Of a DNA stretch of 64,000 nt, positions 34,916 to 41,367 are shown in pieces (within the stretch, counting starts at the first letter, position 1; the number at the start of each line of letters is the position of its first letter). This stretch comes from Catelliglobosispora koreensis DSM 44566 (GTDB taxonomy: Bacteria; Actinomycetota; Actinomycetes; Mycobacteriales; Micromonosporaceae). Position numbers and translations under genes: made by a program. The notes beneath the pieces were generated by a model, which ran no database searches, was not told the origin of the DNA, and was given only the letters and a program-made list of their open reading frames with translations. The stretch lies in the NCBI RefSeq assembly GCF_000379685.1, contig NZ_KB903283.1, forward strand, positions 62,001-126,000, written 5' to 3'.

Positions 34916-34939
34916 GCCCGCGGCGGCACCGCCGCGGGC
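34916..34939 (+). terminator. GC-only intercistronic hairpin between binding protein and GH35 genes
   Basis: GCCCGCGGCGG (34916-34926) pairs with CCGCCGCGGGC (34929-34939), a stem of up to eleven base pairs with a tiny loop and no T-run. It sits 20 bases after the binding-protein stop and 35 bases before the GH35 start. It probably attenuates readthrough or protects the upstream mRNA rather than ending transcription fully. Confidence 0.6.
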
Positions 34940-34973
34940 GGCTTCAGCCTCCGCTAGAAAGGCCACAGAACTC

Positions 34974-36725
34974 TTGCGCACCTTCGACATCGGTGAGACC
35001 GACTTCCTGCTCGACGGCAAGCCCTTTCGTGTGCTAGCCGGGGCGCTTCACTACTTCCGGGTCCACCCTGACCTGTGGCGCGACCGCATTCGCAAGGCGC
35101 GCCAGATGGGCCTCAACACCATCGAGACCTACGTGGCCTGGAACGCGCACTCACCAAAGCAGGGTGTCTTCCACACCGAGGCAGGCCTTGATCTGGGCCG
35201 CTTTCTGGACATCGCCGCCGAAGAAGGAATGTTCGCGTTCGTGCGGCCGGGGCCTTACATCTGTGCCGAGTGGGACAACGGCGGTCTGCCCGCTTGGCTC
35301 TTCGACGGTGGCGCGACGGAAATCCGTCGCAACAACGAGAGGTACCTCGACGCTGTCACCGGCTACTACGAGGCACTGGCACCTATCTTGGTCCCGCGTC
35401 AGATCAGCGAAGGCGGCCCCATCATCTTGGTGCAGGTCGAAAACGAGTACGGTGCTTACGGATCCGACAAGGAATACCTCACCGCACTGACCGGCCTGAC
35501 CCGCAAAATCGGCATCACCGTCCCCCTGACGACGGTCGATCAGCCCACCGGCGACATGCTCGGCGCTGGCAGCCTGCCTACATTGCACAAGACGGCGTCC
35601 TTTGGCTCACGCCCGCTGGAGCGGCTCGCCACCTTGCGGGAACACCAGCCCACCGGGCCCCTCATGTGCGCCGAGTTCTGGAATGGATGGTTCGACCACT
35701 GGGGCGGCCACCACCACACCACTTCGGCCCAGGACGCGGCGGCCAACCTCGATCTGCTGCTGTCAGCCGGAGCCTCGGTGAACATCTACATGTTCCACGG
35801 CGGCACCAACTTCGGCTTCACCAACGGTGCCAACGATAAGGGCACCTACTCCCCCACGATCACCAGCTACGACTACGACGCCCCACTCGACGAATCCGGT
35901 CAGCCCACGGCCAAATATTGGGCACTGCGCGAAACCATCGGCCGGTACGCCGAACTCCCGCCCCTGGACCCACCCTCGCCGCCGACCTCCGTAAGCGTTC
36001 AAGACGTGCGCTTCGAACGCAGCCTGCCACTGTGGGACGTGCTCGACCTGCTCGGCGAACCAGTTACACACGATCACCTGCCCAGCACCGACGAACTCGG
36101 CCACTACAGCGGCTTCGCCGTCTACTCCGCGCAGACGCCAAAGGCTGGTGTGCTCTCGTTCGCCGAAATCCGTGACCGGGCACAGGTTTTCGCCGGCCGG
36201 CGCGGCATCGGCGTGCTGAGCCGTGACCACGGCGAGAAAATGATCGCGGTGCCCGGAGCGGTAGACATCCTCGTCGAAGACCTCGGCCGGGTGAACTACG
36301 GCCCACGCATCGGCGAACCCAAGGGCCTCATAGGACCGTCCACGTTGGACGGCGACCCACTGGAAAACTGGACGGTGCGCCCCCTCGACCTGGACCGCAT
36401 CGCTGCCCTGACCGGCAAGTTACGCCACAGCGACCTCATCACCGCAGACACCGTGGCCGGCCCCCTGTTCGCCTACGCCACCTTCGATGCCACGGATACG
36501 GACCAGGACCTGTTCCTCGATACCACCGGCTGGACGAAAGGCGTCGCCTGGGTCAACGGCTTCTGCCTCGGGCGTTACTGGGCCCGCGGACCGCAGCGCA
36601 CCCTCTACGTGCCAGCGCCCGTGCTGCGCCCGGACGGCAACGAGATCGTCGTGTTCGAACTCCATGCCGCCCAGGCGACAGTCCGTCTGCTAGACCGCCC
36701 TAACCTCGGGCACACCGAGTCCTGA
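34974..36725 (+). CDS. beta-galactosidase, glycoside hydrolase family 35
   Basis: A 583-residue GH35 enzyme without a signal peptide, so it acts on imported galactosides. The N-terminal signature is GETDFLLDGKPFRVLAGALHYFRVHPDLW. The acid/base is Glu158 in VQVENEYGAYG and the nucleophile is Glu234 in LMCAEFWNGWFDHWGG. GGTNFGFTNGAN follows. The C-terminal jelly-roll part ends with GVAWVNGFCLGRYWARGPQRTLYVPAPVLRPDGNEIVVFEL. No ATG is near; TTG 34974 fits homology, with a modest AAAGG upstream. It is the last gene of the LacI-controlled operon. Confidence 0.93.
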   Translation: MRTFDIGETDFLLDGKPFRVLAGALHYFRVHPDLWRDRIRKARQMGLNTIETYVAWNAHSPKQGVFHTEAGLDLGRFLDIAAEEGMFAFVRPGPYICAEWDNGGLPAWLFDGGATEIRRNNERYLDAVTGYYEALAPILVPRQISEGGPIILVQVENEYGAYGSDKEYLTALTGLTRKIGITVPLTTVDQPTGDMLGAGSLPTLHKTASFGSRPLERLATLREHQPTGPLMCAEFWNGWFDHWGGHHHTTSAQDAAANLDLLLSAGASVNIYMFHGGTNFGFTNGANDKGTYSPTITSYDYDAPLDESGQPTAKYWALRETIGRYAELPPLDPPSPPTSVSVQDVRFERSLPLWDVLDLLGEPVTHDHLPSTDELGHYSGFAVYSAQTPKAGVLSFAEIRDRAQVFAGRRGIGVLSRDHGEKMIAVPGAVDILVEDLGRVNYGPRIGEPKGLIGPSTLDGDPLENWTVRPLDLDRIAALTGKLRHSDLITADTVAGPLFAYATFDATDTDQDLFLDTTGWTKGVAWVNGFCLGRYWARGPQRTLYVPAPVLRPDGNEIVVFELHAAQATVRLLDRPNLGHTES

Positions 36726-36732
36726 CGAGACC

Positions 36733-37098
36733 TCAGGTCATCGACATATAGAGCGCGTTGAGGATCTTCCAGCCGTCCGGTGTTTTCGCGAGGTGCAGAT
36801 ACTCGCGATAGACCGTGCTGTGCACGGTGACCGTCGCGATGTGACGGTAGAGATCGTTGACGGTGACTTCGAAGGTGAAGCCGTCTGGTTTCCTTGCTAC
36901 GCCCTGCCCCTCGCCCGTCCAGCCGATCATGTCGGTCGCGTTCATCGACTCCATGAACGCGGCGCCGAGCTTGTCGAACCCGACTCCTGTCTTCGCCAGC
37001 GCCGGATGCAAGGCGCGTTCCATCCGCTCGGCGTCGCCATCGAACCAGCCCTCAAAGTAATCAGTCACCGTCGCGACCACGGCGTCCCGGTCATCCAT
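36733..37098 (-). CDS. NTF2-like (putative lumazine-binding) protein
   Basis: A 121-residue NTF2-fold protein: MDDRDAVVATVTDYFEGWFDGDAERMERALHPALAKTGV at the N-terminus and HIATVTVHSTVYREYLHLAKTPDGWKILNALYM at the C-terminus. The pattern matches the Lumazine_bd_2 subgroup; no function can be assigned. The ATG at 37098 begins the homology. It ends 7 bases from the GH35 stop in convergent orientation. Confidence 0.8.
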   Translation of the reverse strand: MDDRDAVVATVTDYFEGWFDGDAERMERALHPALAKTGVGFDKLGAAFMESMNATDMIGWTGEGQGVARKPDGFTFEVTVNDLYRHIATVTVHSTVYREYLHLAKTPDGWKILNALYMSMT

Positions 37099-37139
37099 TG
37101 ACGCATCATCCGCCGCCAGTGCGGCCGCCGGCAAGGTGA

Positions 37140-39854
37140 CTATGACGGGTCGGCGTGGGCTAGGAGTTCGGTGGCACGCGCTTGGCCGAGCTGCTGGCCG
37201 GTTTCGGTATGCAGGGCTAGTGCTTCCCTGCCCGTGCTGGCCGCTTCGGCCGTGTTGCCGTCGGCGAGTTGTGCCCAGGCGAGGGTGGTGAGGCTCCTGG
37301 CCTCCAGCAGCCGCAGCTGTGCCGTGCGGGACACCTGCAACGCTTGCGCCGCATGCTGTTTGGCTTGTGCTGTGGCGCCTTTACTGCGGCAGATGTCGGC
37401 CAGGGCGATCAGCGCATTGATCTCGCTGCGTTTGTAGCCCTCGTTCCTGGCGATGCGCAATCCTTGCAGCACTTGCTCTTCGGCCCCCTCGGCACCGGTG
37501 AGGTGCATGGCCGCGCCCTGGGTGCCGCACACGTCGCTTTCGACGCGCAGGTCACCGAGATCCCGCACGATAGGCATGGCAGTGGCACAGAGCTCCAGCG
37601 CTCGCTTGGGCTTGCCGGATTCCACATACATCGCGGCGAGGTCTTCGAGCATGCTGGCCACGCCTGGCCGGTCTCCCACCCGCGCGTAGATGTCGTGTGC
37701 CGTTTGCACGCATTCGATGGCTTCATTCAGGTGACCCTGGAACCGCAGCACACTTCCCAGCCGCGCGACCGCGTCAGCGTATTGGTAGTCATTGCCGGTC
37801 TGCTGGTGCCAGGCGATCGCTTGCTGGAGATGCTGTTTGGCGTCTTCGAGTTTGCCCAAGTCGCGCTGCAGCGAGCCAAGCCGGGCAAGGCCGGTGGCCT
37901 GCCTGGCCTTGTCGCCGAGCTCGCCATAGGCGGTGACTGCTTTGGTAAGCCACTCATCTGCCAGAATCAGATCGCCGATTTCGAAGGCGGTTAAGCCAAG
38001 GTTGCTCATCACAGCAGCGGCCCGCCGCCGGTCTCCGGTGCGCAGGCTCTGCTGCAGGGCTAATCGGAAATGGCTGATGGCCCCGGCGAAGTCATTGTCC
38101 GCCCATGCCGCATCGCCCAGGCAGGCCCACATCGCGGCCTCCGCGGCCGGGTCTTCGGCTTGCTGCGCCGCTTCCAGTCCCGTTGTCGCGGCCGTGAACC
38201 ATTCCGCTTTGGGGACGCGAAGGGTGAAGTAGCCGCGCAGGGCATCGGCGAGCAGCCATGTGTAGTGGCGCAACCCTTGCGTGGCGCCAGCGGTGCGGAC
38301 CGCTTCGACCAGGTTGGCTAGTTCCACGTCGAGCCATTGACGGGCGCTCGCGGTGTCAGCGAAAGTTAGCGCCGGCACGCCGGGGTGGGAGTGTGCTGGC
38401 AGCCGGATGAGGTTGGGGCGGATCATTTCTACGGCGTTGACGGCCGTGTCGAGATACCACTGGAGCAGGTTTTCCCGGATCTTGGAGGAATCTGGTTCGT
38501 GTTCGGCGGCAAGCGATTGCGCGAACACCATCAGCAGGTCGTGCAGCGCGAACCGATTCGGCCCGGCCACCTCGATGAGATGGCTGGCGGCAAGCACTTG
38601 CAACTCGGCGAGTGCTTGCTCGCGGCCGGACCCGAGCAGCGCCGCCGCGGTGTCGACGGAGAAGTTGGTTCCGGGCAACAAGCCTAGGAGCCGGAACAGC
38701 CTCTGGCTCGCCGGTGACAGCCGGTCGTAGGAGGTCGCGAAGACAGCCCGGACCGCTGTCTCACTGTCGTCCTCAACGGACAGTGCGCCTAGTCTGTCGC
38801 CGTCTTCGAGCTCATCGGCGTACCCATTGATGGTCCTGTGTGGATGATCGACGAGATTGGCGGCCGCGACGCGCAGAGCGAGCGGCAGGTAGCCACACAA
38901 CCGGGCCAGCCTGCTCGCGCCGCGCTCGTCCTGCATGACCCGTTCGGGCCCGAGACCAAGCGAGAGCAGTTGCATCGCCTCGGCATCGTCGAGCCCGCCG
39001 AGCACGAGCCTGCTGGCGCCCTCCCGGGCGACAAGGCCACTTAACATTTGCCGGCTCGTGACCACGGCCAGGCACGACTGTCCGCCCGGCAGCAGTGGCC
39101 GCACTTGCGCGGCGTCGGCCGCGTTGTCGAGCACGATCAGCATGCGCTGGTGGGACAGGATCGACCGGTAAAGCGCTCCTTGCGCCTGCACGTCGGTGGG
39201 GATGTGCTGGCTGGACACGTTGAGGCCACGCAACAGGGTGGTCAGCGCTTGCTCGACCGTCACCTGTGGCCGGCTGGAGAACCCGTCCAGGTTCAGATAA
39301 AGCTGGCCGTCGGGGAACACCCCGGCCTTCTGCTGCGCCCACCGCACCGCCATCGCGGTCTTACCCATCCCGCCGGGGCCACAGATCACGGCCACGCCAG
39401 CGCTGCCGGGCGGGTTTTCCAGCCACGCTTCCAGCATGGTGTCGAGCTGTTTGAGCTCGCCTTCGCGGCCAACGAACCACATTCCGGGCGCGGGAAGCTG
39501 CCGCGGCACTTGCACTGGTGCTGACGGAGCGGAGGCAGCGGCGGCCGGGCCTGGGTGGTCTTGCAGTCTGCGCCACGCGACCGTCCACTTCGTCACCTCC
39601 TCCGGCGGGCAGCCACAGGCCGAAACCAGTCGCCTGAGCATGTCTAGGGGAGGCAAGCCCGTTCGCTTGCCGGTCAGGCAGTCGTGCAGCGTTGTTCGTC
39701 CAACACCGGTGCGTTTGGCGAGCACCGCCAAAGACGGATTACCGGCCCACACACGCAAAGTGCGCAGCAGCTGCATGAATTCGGCGGCGGACGCCGCCAC
39801 TGTCGGGTCGGGCCGCTTGGAATACCGGTCAGTTTGACTGAGGTCCTGCGGCAT
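37140..39854 (-). CDS. STAND regulator: HTH, NB-ARC ATPase and TPR repeats
   Basis: A 904-residue AfsR-like signal-transduction ATPase without the SARP activator part. An N-terminal helix-turn-helix (residues about 25-95, FMQLLRTLRVWAGNPSLAVLAKRTGVGRTTLHDCLTGKRTGLP) is followed by an NB-ARC domain from about 125: FVGREGELKQLD, P-loop VAVICGPGGMGKTAMAVRWA, Walker B RMLIVLDNAADAAQV and sensor CLAVVTSRQ. The last 400 residues are TPR repeats (DLGKLEDAKQHLQQAIAWHQQTGN and others). ATG 39854 has a GGGAGGA site; TTG 39857 is also open. It probably switches on ligand binding and acts on DNA; its target is unknown. Confidence 0.9.
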   Translation of the reverse strand: MPQDLSQTDRYSKRPDPTVAASAAEFMQLLRTLRVWAGNPSLAVLAKRTGVGRTTLHDCLTGKRTGLPPLDMLRRLVSACGCPPEEVTKWTVAWRRLQDHPGPAAAASAPSAPVQVPRQLPAPGMWFVGREGELKQLDTMLEAWLENPPGSAGVAVICGPGGMGKTAMAVRWAQQKAGVFPDGQLYLNLDGFSSRPQVTVEQALTTLLRGLNVSSQHIPTDVQAQGALYRSILSHQRMLIVLDNAADAAQVRPLLPGGQSCLAVVTSRQMLSGLVAREGASRLVLGGLDDAEAMQLLSLGLGPERVMQDERGASRLARLCGYLPLALRVAAANLVDHPHRTINGYADELEDGDRLGALSVEDDSETAVRAVFATSYDRLSPASQRLFRLLGLLPGTNFSVDTAAALLGSGREQALAELQVLAASHLIEVAGPNRFALHDLLMVFAQSLAAEHEPDSSKIRENLLQWYLDTAVNAVEMIRPNLIRLPAHSHPGVPALTFADTASARQWLDVELANLVEAVRTAGATQGLRHYTWLLADALRGYFTLRVPKAEWFTAATTGLEAAQQAEDPAAEAAMWACLGDAAWADNDFAGAISHFRLALQQSLRTGDRRRAAAVMSNLGLTAFEIGDLILADEWLTKAVTAYGELGDKARQATGLARLGSLQRDLGKLEDAKQHLQQAIAWHQQTGNDYQYADAVARLGSVLRFQGHLNEAIECVQTAHDIYARVGDRPGVASMLEDLAAMYVESGKPKRALELCATAMPIVRDLGDLRVESDVCGTQGAAMHLTGAEGAEEQVLQGLRIARNEGYKRSEINALIALADICRSKGATAQAKQHAAQALQVSRTAQLRLLEARSLTTLAWAQLADGNTAEAASTGREALALHTETGQQLGQARATELLAHADPS

Positions 39855-40051
39855 CAATCGTCCTCCCGCGCACGCTGTGTGACATCAATATAGTCAAGCC
39901 GCACGAGGACCATTGCCGCGTAAGCCGCTGAAAGGTCCTTATTGGACACGATTGCCGTTCGGGATCGTCCGGATTCGTTCAGCCGCGTTGCCGGCCAGCT
40001 GAGCACAACCGAAGATGAGCACACTGGTCAACATCGTTTCGGGGGGCAGAT

Positions 40052-40294
40052 GTGAGATTCAGCAGTCGAACGTGGGTAGCTGCTGCTTCGGCGACGGCGA
40101 CGGCGGTGACGCTGGGAGTGGCGCTTCATCTCGCCAACGCCGCCACCGCCGCGGGTCCTGTCCCGGGCCCGGCCCCGTCGCTGACGTTGGTGCCGTCATC
40201 CATGCCTAGCTGCATGGATCGCGGCTCGGATCACAACCCCGGCGACCCGGCCGGCGACGACGTCCCCAGGTGCTCGCCCCGGGCCACTCCGTAA
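40052..40294 (+). CDS. small secreted Pro-rich peptide
   Basis: An 80-residue candidate protein with a clear signal peptide (RTWVAAASATATAVTLGVALHLANAATA) and a short mature part rich in Pro with two Cys (PSCMDRGSDHNPGDPAGDDVPRCSPRATP). The start is GTG 40052 after a GGGGGGC stretch. I do not recognise a family. The stop codon lies inside the first arm of a pair of competing hairpins. Confidence 0.5.
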   Translation: MRFSSRTWVAAASATATAVTLGVALHLANAATAAGPVPGPAPSLTLVPSSMPSCMDRGSDHNPGDPAGDDVPRCSPRATP

Positions 40295-40341
40295 CGAGGA
40301 CTTCGTTACGCGTCCGCTATTAACGGGGGCCGGCGCGTAAC
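40290..40341. terminator. overlapping, mutually exclusive hairpins
   Basis: CGTAACGA (40290-40297) pairs with TCGTTACG (40303-40310). The overlapping bases GTTACGCG (40305-40312) can instead pair with CGCGTAAC (40334-40341). Only one stem can form at a time. The segment lies between two convergent genes and probably serves as a shared terminator. Confidence 0.5.
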
Positions 40342-40343
40342 TG

Positions 40344-41198
40344 TCAGTCCTTTGGCTTGCGGGCACCGATGAGCAGGCCCAGCACACCGCCGACGGCAAG
40401 GACGATCACGGCGTACTTGAGCTTGTCCGCGTTGGTGAGCAACGCGTCCGCGGCCGCGCCGTCGGGCGTGGTCGACGACAGGACTTTGCCGCCCAGGTGG
40501 CCGAGTCCTTCGGTGGCCAGCAAGTAGATGCCAGACAGCGCACCGGTGATGCCGAACCAGAACACGGGCGGGTTTTCCGGGCGCAGCCACCGGACGGAGT
40601 GCATCGCGGCTAGCAAGCCAGCGACGATGGGCTGCAACAGAAGGAACCGCGACTCGGCCGTCGCCTGCGCCGCCTCTGTCGCGTTAGGACCGCCGCCCAG
40701 GAGCAGCAGCAAATTCGTCTTGAGCACAGACAGGATCAGCCCGGCGAAAAGCACCCAGGTCATCGCCCACAAGCTTGAGTCGATCATCGGCCCGGGCAGC
40801 ATCGCGAACACGCCACCGAGCACGCACGCCGCCGCGACCGTAATGCTGAGCATGGTGACCGAGGCGCCTGGGCCATAGGCGAACCGGACCCCGATCGCGG
40901 TCACGACGCCGAACGCGGCACCGGCCGCCAGGCCAATGAACAGGCGCCCCAGCGCACTCGCGGCCCGGGAACTGGCGGCAGCGGCGATCGACGCCGCGGT
41001 GACGAGCGAGGTGCTGATCACGTCAGGCATCGCTTCGATCGCTGACTCCAGCGGGCCCGGCGCTCCTTTCACCCCATTGATCGAAGCGTATGCGGTGAAG
41101 ACCGTAATACCGAGCCAAAGCAGTCCAAGGTAGACCTCAGTCTTGGTGCCTGTGCTTTCTTTCGGCGTTTCCACTTCCGTCAGGGTGTCGTCGGCCAC
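40344..41198 (-). CDS. multi-spanning membrane protein next to TIR-like receptor
   Basis: A protein of about 284 residues with eight or so hydrophobic segments (VYLGLLWLGITVFTAYAS, LFIGLAAGAAFGVVTAIGV, LSITVAAACVLGGVFAML, SSLWAMTWVLFAGLILSVLK, KYAVIVLAVGGVLGLLIGA). The N-terminus is hydrophilic and Thr/Glu-rich (DTLTEVETPKESTGTKTE). I do not recognise the family. The start is uncertain: GTG 41198 gives the shortest sensible protein, while the frame stays open to 41498 through non-conserved sequence that would overlap the upstream gene. It follows the large TIR-like gene on the same strand. Confidence 0.65.
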   Translation of the reverse strand: MADDTLTEVETPKESTGTKTEVYLGLLWLGITVFTAYASINGVKGAPGPLESAIEAMPDVISTSLVTAASIAAAASSRAASALGRLFIGLAAGAAFGVVTAIGVRFAYGPGASVTMLSITVAAACVLGGVFAMLPGPMIDSSLWAMTWVLFAGLILSVLKTNLLLLLGGGPNATEAAQATAESRFLLLQPIVAGLLAAMHSVRWLRPENPPVFWFGITGALSGIYLLATEGLGHLGGKVLSSTTPDGAAADALLTNADKLKYAVIVLAVGGVLGLLIGARKPKD

Positions 41199-41367
41199 GT
41201 CATGTCCAAAAAGGTCGAGGGGATCAGAGGCTGGCGATATTACGCTGCGTTGTTCGTGTACCGGTGCTTGACTCCCACCGGGAAGAATTCGGGGTCGCCA
41301 AAGGGACGCACTATTGAGTACGGTCTGCCCCGACATAGTCCCGAACTTGGACAAGCCACGGTTTCCG

